Shown here: in pieces, positions 16,326 to 24,664 of the stretch
How the letters are laid out: each line of letters begins with the position of its first letter
How positions within the stretch are numbered: the stretch's first letter is position 1
Assembly (NCBI GenBank): GCA_017620335.1
Contig: JAFZQO010000029.1
Span: 1-45,242, forward strand
Direction of reading: 5' to 3'
Length of the DNA stretch: 45,242 nucleotides
From: Bacteroidales bacterium
GTDB lineage: Bacteria; Bacteroidota; Bacteroidia; Bacteroidales; UBA932
Translations under genes and position numbers: made by a program
Notes under the pieces: generated by a model
Databases searched by the model: none
Seen by the model: only the letters and a program-made list of their open reading frames with translations
What the model was told of the DNA's origin: nothing

Positions 16326-17444
16326 ATGAAAGCGCAAAGACTGATCGTGACTGCCGCGGCGTTCGCGGCGATGTCGTTCTCCCTCCTGGCCCAGCCCAAT
16401 ATCGACCTTCGTCCTGACAGGACGGTCTTCTTCTATGCAAAGGACGCCAAGGCGGCCGTCGAAGCGGTGAAGGACGACCCTGTCATCGCGAAGAAGGTCG
16501 AGGCACTGGCGACTCCGATCCAGAATCCCACCAACGCTCCCGGCCCCGAGACCATCGACAAGGCCGGTTCCATCTCCAACGTCTCCGAGTACGCCAGGAT
16601 GGACATCTACCAGCCCAAGGAGCCGAACGGACAGATGGTCATCGTCTGCCCCGGAGGCGCCTACGCCTTGATTGCCACCTATAATGAAGGCATATATCCC
16701 GCTGACTGGCTGGTGAAGCAGGGCGTCACCGTCGGCGTCTTGAAATACCGCATGCCCAACGGCAGCTGGAACGCTCCCCTCGAGGACGTGCACAACGCGT
16801 TCAAGTATGCGCGCGGCCATGCTGACGAGCTGGGTATCAAGAAGGTGGGCATCATGGGCTTCTCCGCGGGCGGCCATCTGGCGGCCAGCGGTGTGGTTCT
16901 CTATGACGATGCAGTGACCCGTCCCGATTTCGGTATCCTGGTCTATCCCGTGGTCTCCATGGACGCCTCCATCACCCACTCCGGCACGCGCAACGCCCTC
17001 ATCGGCAACGATACAGATTGGAACGACCGCGCCGGTCATACCGCCGACGAGTATCTGGCCAGGCAGGCCCAGCGGGATGCTCTCATCGAGAAATTCTCCT
17101 GCGAGAAGCAGGTCACTCCCGACACTCCCCCGGTGTTCATCGCACTCTGCTACGACGACATGGTGGTCCCTCCGGCGAACAGCCTCCGCTTCTATGAGGC
17201 CTGCCAGAAGAACAGGGTCACGGCCGAGATGCACATCTACCCTAAGGGCGTCCACGGCTGGGGCTTCACCCTCAAGGAATACGGCATGAACGACAACATG
17301 GAGTACTGCCGTTCGGAACTCCTGGCCTCCCTTTCCCGCTGGCTCGGCGGCCTCGAGGAGATGGAAGCTGCTAAGAAAGCCGCAGCCCAGAGAGGTGGCA
17401 TGCCCGGAGGCTTTCCCGGCGGAATGCGTCCCCAGGCAAGGTAA
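16326..17444 (+). CDS. Secreted alpha/beta-hydrolase esterase (BD-FAE/CE-like)
   Basis: The start is ATG 16326, giving a signal peptide (about 1-22, LLA|Q); an upstream extension of the frame overlaps the preceding gene and lacks a signal. The 372-residue enzyme has 'MDIYQPKE', the oxyanion loop CPGGAYALIA, nucleophile Ser180 in MGFSAGGHLA, an acidic residue at D277/D278 (CYDDMVVPP) and His310 in KGVHGWGF. This matches the hormone-sensitive-lipase-like acetyl/feruloyl esterases found in xylan loci. The last ~16 residues are Gly/Met/Pro-rich (RGGMPGGFPGGMRPQAR), an unusual tail also seen in different form in the next gene. Second gene of the operon. Confidence 0.8.
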   Translation: MKAQRLIVTAAAFAAMSFSLLAQPNIDLRPDRTVFFYAKDAKAAVEAVKDDPVIAKKVEALATPIQNPTNAPGPETIDKAGSISNVSEYARMDIYQPKEPNGQMVIVCPGGAYALIATYNEGIYPADWLVKQGVTVGVLKYRMPNGSWNAPLEDVHNAFKYARGHADELGIKKVGIMGFSAGGHLAASGVVLYDDAVTRPDFGILVYPVVSMDASITHSGTRNALIGNDTDWNDRAGHTADEYLARQAQRDALIEKFSCEKQVTPDTPPVFIALCYDDMVVPPANSLRFYEACQKNRVTAEMHIYPKGVHGWGFTLKEYGMNDNMEYCRSELLASLSRWLGGLEEMEAAKKAAAQRGGMPGGFPGGMRPQAR

Positions 17445-17473
17445 GAGTCTAATAATCAATAATATATCAGATT

Positions 17474-18565
17474 ATGAAGAAATCAGTGATTCTAGGTGCT
17501 TTGCTGGCGATGGCGCTTTCCATCAACGCCAACGCGCAGCCTTCACAGCAGCAGATCGTATCCAAGGCGGACATGTCCACCGTCGAGTTCGTAGTCCGCG
17601 ACGGCAAGCCCATCCTCATGGACATCTACCAGTTCAAGGACCAGGAAGGGAAACGTCCGGTGTTCATCTACTCCTTCGGCGGCGCCTGGGCCATGGGCTC
17701 CAGGGTTGACGCCCTCTGCAATCCCCTGTATGACCACCTCTGCGAGAAAGGCTGGGTCTGCGTCGCCATCGACTACCGCCTCGGCTCCGCCCGCGGAAGG
17801 GACGGGAAACCGCTCATCACTCCCCCTGAGGGCTACAATGCCTTCCAGTTCTCCATCGACATCGGTGTGGAGGATATCTATGCGGCCACCACTTGGCTCA
17901 TCGACCATGCCGACGAGTACAACATCGACCCTTCCAAGATCGTCATCAGCGGCAGCAGCGCTGGCGCCATCAACAGCATGAACGCCGAGTATTATATCTG
18001 CACTGGCCACAAGATCGCGAAGGAGAACCTTCCGGAAGGCTTCAACTATGCAGGTATCGTTCCTATGGCGGGTGCGGTTTATCTGACCGGAGAAAACGAC
18101 ACGGAGCTCAAATGGGACAAGAAGCCCTGCCCGATGTGCTTCTTCCACGGTTCCGCCGACCCGACCGTGACCTTCGACATGGAGCGCAGCCCCAACCGTC
18201 ACGGCTTCGGCCCCTACTACATCAGCCAGCAGCTTTACGGCATGGACGTCCCCTACATGCTCTACGAGTACTTCGGCGGAGACCACTGCATGGCCCTCCT
18301 TCCCCTGAAGTGGTTCTGGAACGAGATCGACTCCTTCCTCGACAGGATAGTCATCGACGGCCTGAACATCAAGGTCCACTCCGTCGAGAGGTCGGACAAG
18401 CCCCGTACCGACGCCAACTGGCTTGACACCGTCCGTCCCGGACAGTATCAGGCTGTCAACCGCATGCGTGCACCGGGAGGCGCTCCCGGCGGCAACGGCG
18501 GACGTCCCCAGGGCGCACCTCAGGGTGCTCCCCAAGGTGCCCCTCAGGGCCCTCCCCAGCGATAG
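17474..18565 (+). CDS. Secreted alpha/beta-hydrolase with PQGA-repeat tail
   Basis: The protein has 363 residues with a signal peptide (about 1-21, ANA|Q). Hydrolase motifs: 'VRDGKPILMDIYQ', oxyanion region YSFGGAWAMGS, nucleophile Ser162 in ISGSSAGAINS, D229 in HGSADPTV and His271 in FGGDHCM. The last 30 residues are a Gly/Pro/Gln-rich extension ending in tandem PQGA units (18506-18562). Without the tail the length is normal for BD-FAE-like esterases. It is the third gene in the operon and resembles the second more than the others, so the two may be diverged duplicates with different substrate preference. Confidence 0.78.
   Translation: MKKSVILGALLAMALSINANAQPSQQQIVSKADMSTVEFVVRDGKPILMDIYQFKDQEGKRPVFIYSFGGAWAMGSRVDALCNPLYDHLCEKGWVCVAIDYRLGSARGRDGKPLITPPEGYNAFQFSIDIGVEDIYAATTWLIDHADEYNIDPSKIVISGSSAGAINSMNAEYYICTGHKIAKENLPEGFNYAGIVPMAGAVYLTGENDTELKWDKKPCPMCFFHGSADPTVTFDMERSPNRHGFGPYYISQQLYGMDVPYMLYEYFGGDHCMALLPLKWFWNEIDSFLDRIVIDGLNIKVHSVERSDKPRTDANWLDTVRPGQYQAVNRMRAPGGAPGGNGGRPQGAPQGAPQGAPQGPPQR
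18506..18562 (+). repeat. Tandem 12-bp repeat encoding PQGA units
   Basis: About 4.7 tandem copies of a 12-bp unit encode PQGA-PQGA-PQGA-PQGP-PQR at the 3' end of the esterase at 17474. The third positions differ between copies, so it is an older or selected protein repeat rather than a fresh slippage product. Confidence 0.7.
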
Positions 18566-18589
18566 TCAAACCATTTAACCGGATATGAT

Positions 18590-20236
18590 ATGAAAAGGAT
18601 AATCCTTGCAGCACTTGCTATTTCAGCCTTGTTCGCCGCCGTTTCCTGCAGGAACGACAAGGAAGAGAACTTCTACAGCCGCACCGACCAGCAGCTGTTC
18701 ATCGGCGACGATATCGCCATAGCCAACACCCAGTACGGAAAGGTGAGGGGCTATATCATGCGCGACACTTACACCTTCCTGGGCATCCCTTACGGGGCCA
18801 GCACGGCCGGTGAGAACCGCTTCATGCCCGCCAAGCCGCCGCAGCCCTGGGAGGGCGTCAAGGACGCCGTCTTCTATGGCGCGTGCGCTCCCCAGTCCAT
18901 TATGAAGTATCCCAACAACATCGCCACGTTCCTGGACTGCTGGAACTACTTCGACATGGACGAGGACTGCCTTAACCTCAATGTCTGGACCCCCGGCCTC
19001 GACAATGCCAAGCGTCCCGTCATCATGTGGATACACGGCGGCGGATTCTCCAGCGGCAACAGCATCGAGCACCACGAGTACCATGGCGAGAACTTCAGCC
19101 ATTATACCAACGCCGTGTTCGTGTCGCCCAACCACAGGCTCAATTCCATCGGCTTCACCGATTTCTCGGGCGTGGATCCCAAGTTCAAGGATTCCGGCAA
19201 CGTCGGTATCCTCGACCTCGTGGAGGCTCTGAAATGGGTGCACAACAACATCGCGAACTTCGGCGGCGACCCCGATAACGTGACCATCATCGGCCAGAGC
19301 GGTGGCGGCGCCAAGGTCTGCAACCTTGTAACGATGCCTGAGACCAAGGGTCTCATCTACAAGGCCGTGGCCTTGAGCGGCAACGCCACTTCGGCCATCG
19401 ACAAGGAGGCTGCACGCGGCCTCGGCCTTGCCATCCTCGAAGAGGCCGGACTGAAGCCCGAAGAGATGTACAAGCTCCAGGAGATGCCTTTCGAGGACTA
19501 TATGGCCCTTGCCAACAAGGTCCAGAGGGAGTACGCCATGTCGCATCCCGGCCTCGGCCGCTTCGGCTTCGGCCCCATCGCCGACGGTGACCACATCCCC
19601 GTGGGAGACTTCTTCCGGAGCGACCACTGCGCGAACGTCCCCATGCTGATCTGCACCACGACCGCCGAATGGCCTTCCGCACGCGACGACGCCAAGAAAC
19701 ACGCTTCCTCCAAGGAGGAGGTCATCAAGATGATGGCGCAGGGAGGTGGCAGGATGGCTCCGGCCCTCGGTGAAGAGAAGGCCGCCGCCGTCTATGAGGC
19801 TTTCGCCAAGGCTTTCCCCAACAAACTCCCGATCGAGATCAACGACCTCGTGGGAAGCTCCCGCGCCAATGCCCTCAGGACGGCCGACCTCAAGGCCGCT
19901 CAGGGCTCCCCTGTCTATGTGGCCTGGTTCGACTGGCAGCCGCCCATCCTTGACGGACGTCTCCACGCTTTCCATACCATGGACATCGCGTTCTGGTTCA
20001 TGAACACCGACCTGCAGGTGTCCCACACCGGCGGCGGACAGTATCCTAGGAACCTCTCCAAGAAGATGTCCAAGGCCCTCTACAACTTCATGGCCACCGG
20101 CAATCCCAACGGCAAGACCGGCCTCCCGAACTGGCCCGCCTACACCACTGAGGAAGGCGCGACCATGATACTCGCGGACAAGAGCTACGTCCTCAATGCC
20201 CCTGACCGTGAGGCGCTTGCGATTATGAGCAGGTAA
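18590..20236 (+). CDS. Carboxylesterase type B lipoprotein
   Basis: The 548-residue protein has a lipobox (AVSC, Cys20) followed by RNDKEEN, an acidic stretch like those that direct surface export in Bacteroidota lipoproteins (inference). The fold is carboxylesterase B: 'GKVRGYIMRDTYTFLGIPYG', the EDCLNLNVWTP signature, oxyanion loop HGGGFSSGN, nucleophile Ser237 in IIGQSGGGAK, and the His region around DGRLHAFHTMD. These enzymes hydrolyse simple or aromatic carboxylic esters. In this operon it follows two other esterases and precedes a GH127-type enzyme by 5 nt. The plausible role is cleavage of phenolic or acetyl esters on plant polysaccharide. Confidence 0.88.
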   Translation: MKRIILAALAISALFAAVSCRNDKEENFYSRTDQQLFIGDDIAIANTQYGKVRGYIMRDTYTFLGIPYGASTAGENRFMPAKPPQPWEGVKDAVFYGACAPQSIMKYPNNIATFLDCWNYFDMDEDCLNLNVWTPGLDNAKRPVIMWIHGGGFSSGNSIEHHEYHGENFSHYTNAVFVSPNHRLNSIGFTDFSGVDPKFKDSGNVGILDLVEALKWVHNNIANFGGDPDNVTIIGQSGGGAKVCNLVTMPETKGLIYKAVALSGNATSAIDKEAARGLGLAILEEAGLKPEEMYKLQEMPFEDYMALANKVQREYAMSHPGLGRFGFGPIADGDHIPVGDFFRSDHCANVPMLICTTTAEWPSARDDAKKHASSKEEVIKMMAQGGGRMAPALGEEKAAAVYEAFAKAFPNKLPIEINDLVGSSRANALRTADLKAAQGSPVYVAWFDWQPPILDGRLHAFHTMDIAFWFMNTDLQVSHTGGGQYPRNLSKKMSKALYNFMATGNPNGKTGLPNWPAYTTEEGATMILADKSYVLNAPDREALAIMSR

Positions 20237-20241
20237 CCGGC

Positions 20242-22449
20242 ATGAAAAGGTTACCACTTGTTTTACTGGTCTTTTCCCTCTTCCTTGCATGCGGCAGGGA
20301 GGGGGGAAAAGCTCCTTTAGCGGGTGCTCCGGACATCCGTGTCGCCCCCTACGCCGTTTTCGCCGAAGGCCTTATCGGTGACATCACACCCGAGGGCTGG
20401 GTCAGGGAGATCCTCCAGAGGCAGAAGGACGGCCTCACAGGCCATCCCGAGGCTATGTCGTATCCTTTCGACAGCTGCTGCTGGGCCGGAAACCTCGAGA
20501 TGAGCAAGAACCCCCATTACTGGGGCTCCGACTGGTGGCGTTTCGAGCAGTCCGCTTACTACGTGGACGGCTTCACCAGGCTCGGCTACATCCTTGACGA
20601 CCCGGAGCTCATGGCAAAGGGCAAGGCCAACGTGGAGTATGTCCTCGACCATCCCCTGTCCCCGATGCCGGGCCGCCCCGAAGGGCGCCTCGGCCGCGAG
20701 GGCGTGTCGATGGAATGGCCCTTCGCCGTCTTCTTCAGGGCGATGAAGACCTACTACGAGGCTACCGCGGACCCGAGGGTTCCCCCAGCACTCGAGAAGA
20801 GCTTCCTTACATTCACTCCTGAAGAGCTCAGCAGGGGCCGCAACAACATCAACGTCGAAGGCATCCTCTGGACCTATGCCATCACCGGCAATCCAGCGCT
20901 CCTGGAGCTTGCTGAAGCCGTCTGGGCCCTTATGCCGCGCAACATGGAGCAGTACCTCAGCGACCAGCCCATGTCGGGCCATGGCGTCACCCTCTGCGAG
21001 ACCATGAAGCTCCCCATGCTCCTCTACGCCTTCACGGGCAAAGAGATTTACAAGGAGGCCGCCCTGAAGGCCGACAGCAAGATGGAGGACCTGAATATGC
21101 TCATAGACGGCATCGTCTCCAGCTCCGAGGGGCTTGCGGGCGTGGATGCGCTTGCCTCGCACGAGACTTGCGTCATCTCAGACTACACCTGGACCATGGG
21201 CTATTACCTGATGGTCACCGGGGACGCGTCGTTCGCCGACCGCCTGGAAAGGGCCATATACAACGCCGGCTTCGGCGCGGTCACCAAGGACTTCAAGGCG
21301 ATGCAGTATTTCTCCTGCCCCAACCAGTTCCTCTGCACCGGTTCCTCGAATCACAACGAGTACAAGAAGGCCAAGACATGGATGGCTTACAGGTCGGCGC
21401 ACGAGGTGGAGTGCTGCATAGGCAACCTACACAGATACTTCCCGAACTTCGCGTCCAGGATGTGGCTGAAAGACCGCAACGGACAGCCCGTAGCGGCCCT
21501 CTACGGCCCCTCTTCGGTGGTTTACGACCTCGGGGACGGTGTCACGGTGAAGGTCGAGGAAATCACGGATTATCCGTTCGGGGAGGACATCAGCTTCAGG
21601 TTCACCTTCTACGAGGACGGAAAGGTTTCCAAAAAGCCTCACCAGATGGACTTCACGTACAGGGTGCCCGGATGGTGCAAGGCCTCCGACAAGCAGGGCT
21701 TCCAGACCGTCAGCAAGGCGTGGAAGAGCGGCGAGAGCTTCAAGGTCAGTTTCCCCATGGAGATAGAGTTCGTGAAGAACGCAGTGCAGGGCGAGAGCGT
21801 CGTCCGCGGCCCTCTGACCTACACCTATGCCATCCCCGCCGACTGGGAGGTGGATACGAAGATTTACGACTACCTTGCCGGCAAGGAATCCAAGAATCCG
21901 GATTTCGTCAACTGGAACATCACCCCTGCAGGAAAATGGAATTACGCCATACGCAACGCCGACCTCGGCAAGGCGAAACTCCTCAGGACCCGCGCCAAGG
22001 GCTTCCCGTTCGACCTTGACAACGTCCCGCTCAAGATCAGGATCCCCGTGACGGGAGTGAAGGGCTGGGAGCTCGACGTCGTACCGAGCAAGCCTTACGA
22101 GGGCGAGCGTTTCACCCAGTGGACGGACGAGCCGCTGTACGACAAGGACGGAAAGCCGGCGGAAGACGGCGGATTCGTCAAGGTGGAAGGCCAACTCATC
22201 CGCCTGCTCAGGGCGGGAGCGATGAAGTATTACACTAACCCCGAAGGCAATTTCGGCCGGGTGCGCGACGCTTTCTGCGAGCTCTACGAGAAGGATGGCG
22301 AATGGTATTGCAGCTGGGAGATGGAGGATGCTTACATCACTCCCCCGCTCCCGCAGACCGTCGTTCCCGAGGAAGGCAGCGATACCTTCATCGAACTCGT
22401 CCCCTACGGCGCCTCGACCATCAGGCTGACGGTATTCCCTGAGATTTAA
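20242..22449 (+). CDS. GH127/GH146-type beta-L-arabinofuranosidase lipoprotein
   Basis: The protein has 735 residues with lipobox FLAC (Cys17). It belongs to the DUF1680 / beta-L-arabinofuranosidase superfamily. An (alpha/alpha)6 barrel carries the zinc-thiolate site: E308 and C310 in SHETCVISDYTW, and C391-C392 in VECCIGNLHRYFP, corresponding to the Glu-Cys-Cys-Cys set in the Bifidobacterium enzyme HypBA1, where one of the paired cysteines is the nucleophile. A beta-sandwich C-terminal part follows (about 430-735). The likely activity is removal of beta-linked arabinofuranose from glycans, but related GH families share this fold. The stop overlaps the stop of the TolC relic on the other strand. 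Last gene of the esterase operon. Confidence 0.85.
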   Translation: MKRLPLVLLVFSLFLACGREGGKAPLAGAPDIRVAPYAVFAEGLIGDITPEGWVREILQRQKDGLTGHPEAMSYPFDSCCWAGNLEMSKNPHYWGSDWWRFEQSAYYVDGFTRLGYILDDPELMAKGKANVEYVLDHPLSPMPGRPEGRLGREGVSMEWPFAVFFRAMKTYYEATADPRVPPALEKSFLTFTPEELSRGRNNINVEGILWTYAITGNPALLELAEAVWALMPRNMEQYLSDQPMSGHGVTLCETMKLPMLLYAFTGKEIYKEAALKADSKMEDLNMLIDGIVSSSEGLAGVDALASHETCVISDYTWTMGYYLMVTGDASFADRLERAIYNAGFGAVTKDFKAMQYFSCPNQFLCTGSSNHNEYKKAKTWMAYRSAHEVECCIGNLHRYFPNFASRMWLKDRNGQPVAALYGPSSVVYDLGDGVTVKVEEITDYPFGEDISFRFTFYEDGKVSKKPHQMDFTYRVPGWCKASDKQGFQTVSKAWKSGESFKVSFPMEIEFVKNAVQGESVVRGPLTYTYAIPADWEVDTKIYDYLAGKESKNPDFVNWNITPAGKWNYAIRNADLGKAKLLRTRAKGFPFDLDNVPLKIRIPVTGVKGWELDVVPSKPYEGERFTQWTDEPLYDKDGKPAEDGGFVKVEGQLIRLLRAGAMKYYTNPEGNFGRVRDAFCELYEKDGEWYCSWEMEDAYITPPLPQTVVPEEGSDTFIELVPYGASTIRLTVFPEI

Positions 22450-23463
22450 ATCTCGGTACCTACTGCGTTTATCAGTTCCGACCAGGCAGTGAACAACGCC
22501 GACCGCGCTCCTATGCAGGCCTCGGCGGTATCGTTATATACGCGCACGGCCATAAGATAGTCCAGCAGGGATGAATCTCCCTGTCGGTAAGCTTCCCTGC
22601 GGCTTTCAAGGATACCGGCGGCATCTCGGAGCATGGCGTCCGAACACGCTTCCGCCGTCTCCAGTGCAGCCTGGTACGAGGTCCAGGCCATGCGCACCTC
22701 CGCCTCGATCTGGCGGCATGCATCCTCATATGCGGCGTCGGCCTGCTTCACGGCCTTTTCTGAAGCGGTCCTTACGCCTTTGTTGGCGGATGAGAACTTC
22801 AGCGGGATGGCGACACCTACGGTCACTCCGTTGAACTGCGGCGCAGGCGCTATCTCGTTGCGTACCTCCTTGTTATAAGAGTAACCGACGTTGAGCCCGA
22901 TCTCGGGGGCGAGTTCAGCCTTTGCGAGCGCTAGATTCTTCTCGGAGAGGGTCTTCGAGAGCCTGGCTGCCTGCAGGTCGGCCCTCCTGTCAAGGGCCGT
23001 CTCGACCAGCACATCCACGGGGGTCTCCACAGGTGGAAAGTTTAGCGAGGGGGCATCCAGGTCCTGGAAAGCCATTCCTCCGGCGAGCACCGAAAGATAA
23101 GTCAGGGCGTTCTTGTAATCGGCCTTGGCCTTGAGAAGCTCTCCCCTCATGGCCCTGGCCTCGACCGAGGACTGCCGTGCATCCACCGGCCCTATCTCCC
23201 CTACCGCGGCCCTGAGGCTGTCGGAAGAGGCCAGGGCCTCCATGCTCGCAGCGGACGATTCCTTCAGTGAGAGTATCTCCCGGGCCTCCTAGGCGCTTGC
23301 CCAGGCGGACATGGCCTCGCCCCGCAGGTTGCGGAAATAGTCGGCGACCAGAAGCCTGGTGATCTCCTCCTCGCTCCTGGCGACGGACATCCTGGCCATT
23401 GCGGGCTTTACACCCGCATAAGACCGATGCTGCGAGCATCAGTGCGATATACTTGTATTTCAT
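22446..23463 (-). pseudogene. TolC-family outer membrane efflux protein, disrupted
   Basis: The intact 3' frame (22446-23243) encodes ~265 residues of a TolC/CusC-type channel: long helices 'RADLQAARLSKTLSEKNLAL' and the strand/turn 'APEIGLNVGYSYNKEV', then the second helical hairpin. The same frame continues upstream to about 23399 but is cut by an in-frame TAG at 23289-23291 (probably once CAG or GAG). A lipoprotein signal (MKYKYIALMLAASVLCGC, from ATG 23463) is in another frame, so there is also a frameshift near 23400. The total is ~340 residues against ~420-460 for intact family members, so an internal deletion is likely as well. It is preceded by the small His-rich gene, as in metal-efflux operons, but the expected inner-membrane pump and adaptor genes are absent. 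Confidence 0.75.
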
Positions 23464-23520
23464 TGATTCAGGCTGGTTTGGTTCTAATTTGCATGAGCGT
23501 CGTCGACGACGCCTGAAGAA

Positions 23521-23886
23521 TCAGACCAGCGAGGGAGGTCCCCTGAGGGAAAGGGATTCGGAAAAGCCATGCTCCTCCTGGGGGCAGTCGGGAGATATCA
23601 GTACACCGTATAAGATATCCTGCCTTTCCAGATGGATCTCAGACACCGCGTCGGCGGTATAGAGGGCATGGCAGATGACGTCGATGATCTGGAGCTGGCC
23701 GGTCGTATGGCCGCCCGAACCGTTACCGGCAGTGTGCGCACTTCCGTGGATATGGGAATGCACGACCTCCAGGCTCCCGATCCTGTGGCAATGCCAGAAC
23801 AGTGTGGCATTGGCATAGTTGAAGAGCATGATGGCTATGAAAACCACCGTGAGGACATTGCGGTATTTGCCTTTTCCGGGTAACAT
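23521..23886 (-). CDS. Small His-rich envelope protein of a metal-efflux locus
   Basis: The 121-residue protein has one N-terminal membrane/signal segment (about 10-28) and a His-rich middle (LFWHCHRIG, then VVHSHIHGSAHTAGNGSGGH). Similar short His-rich proteins precede CusC/CzcC-type operons in Bacteroides relatives, where they may bind metal in the periplasm; that is family knowledge of moderate certainty. It lies 58 nt upstream of the broken TolC gene on the same strand. With the pump genes missing it may be a relic, although its own frame is intact. Confidence 0.55.
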   Translation of the reverse strand: MLPGKGKYRNVLTVVFIAIMLFNYANATLFWHCHRIGSLEVVHSHIHGSAHTAGNGSGGHTTGQLQIIDVICHALYTADAVSEIHLERQDILYGVLISPDCPQEEHGFSESLSLRGPPSLV

Positions 23887-23944
23887 CAGTGTAAAGATAG
23901 CACTCTTTGGCTAAATACCGGATTTTTCTTAGAAAAAAAAGGCG

Positions 23945-23952
23945 TATATTTG
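23945..23952 (+). promoter_or_regulatory. -7 promoter element of the DUF2490-type gene
   Basis: TATATTTG is an exact TAnnTTTG match 34 nt before ATG 23987; only a T-rich stretch (23923-23927) occupies the -33 position. Confidence 0.5.
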
Positions 23953-23986
23953 TCTTCCGTAAAATGAACTTAGTTTTTAGTAGTGT

Positions 23987-24631
23987 ATGAAAAAGGTTTT
24001 TGCCACCCTTCTGTGCGCGCTTGCGCTGTTCTCCGCGCAGGTTAACGCCCAGTCCACTTCCGACCTCGGGACCTGGAGCAGCATCCAGCTCATCAAATCA
24101 TTCGGAGCGCCGTATGCCATGGCGCGCCTGGAACACCGCTCCTATGACAACATCGGCAGCACCGAATGCTGGTTCGCCATGGCCGGCGCCGGCACCAACT
24201 TCAACAGCTGGCTCAAGGGAGACCTGAGCTACGAGTACTGGAGCATCCCCTCGGCCGGCGACATGGTACAGCACAAGGCCGTCCTGAGTCTCACCGAGAC
24301 CCTCAAGCGCGAAGGCCTCGCCGTAGCCGTCAGGCAGAAGTACGAACTGGCCTACAACCCCGCGGCCAAATCTTTCAGCAACACCCTCAGGACAAGGCTC
24401 CGCGGGCAGTACAAGGCCCCTGACAGCCGTTTCACCCCCTATCTGATGTACGAGTACTTCAGCAGCCTTGACGGCAAGGGATGGGTCCGCTCGCTGCATT
24501 ATGCGGGCACCGAGATCAGCCTCGGCGGCGGCCATTCCTTCGACCTGTTCTATATGTACCATCTCTTCGACAAGGCCGGCCTCGTGGGCGCCTGCCACGT
24601 CCTTGGACTTGGATACAATTTTGTCTTCTAG
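23987..24631 (+). CDS. DUF2490-type outer-membrane beta-barrel protein
   Basis: The 214-residue protein has a signal peptide (about 1-21, VNA|Q) followed by alternating amphipathic strands ('MARLEHRSYDNIGSTECWFA', 'LSYEYWSIPSAGDMVQHKAV') and ends in GLGYNFVF, with the C-terminal aromatic typical of outer-membrane barrels. The size and the 'RxKYELAYN' and 'FTPYLMYEYF' strands resemble the DUF2490 family. Its role is unknown. It lies 33 nt upstream of the sodium/solute symporter, so they may be transcribed together, with the barrel perhaps acting as the outer-membrane pore for the same solute (inference). Confidence 0.65.
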   Translation: MKKVFATLLCALALFSAQVNAQSTSDLGTWSSIQLIKSFGAPYAMARLEHRSYDNIGSTECWFAMAGAGTNFNSWLKGDLSYEYWSIPSAGDMVQHKAVLSLTETLKREGLAVAVRQKYELAYNPAAKSFSNTLRTRLRGQYKAPDSRFTPYLMYEYFSSLDGKGWVRSLHYAGTEISLGGGHSFDLFYMYHLFDKAGLVGACHVLGLGYNFVF

Positions 24632-24664
24632 AAATGTATTATCCTGTATTATAGATACGAACTT

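Noticed and set aside
18506-18562. Short tandem repeat considered as a CRISPR or intergenic repeat
   Set aside because: The 12-bp units are in frame within an esterase gene, have no spacers and encode PQGA repeats.
18623-20290. 555-codon minus-strand open frame across the carboxylesterase gene
   Set aside because: Antisense shadow of a type-B carboxylesterase with intact catalytic motifs; no signal, domain or motif in the translated frame.
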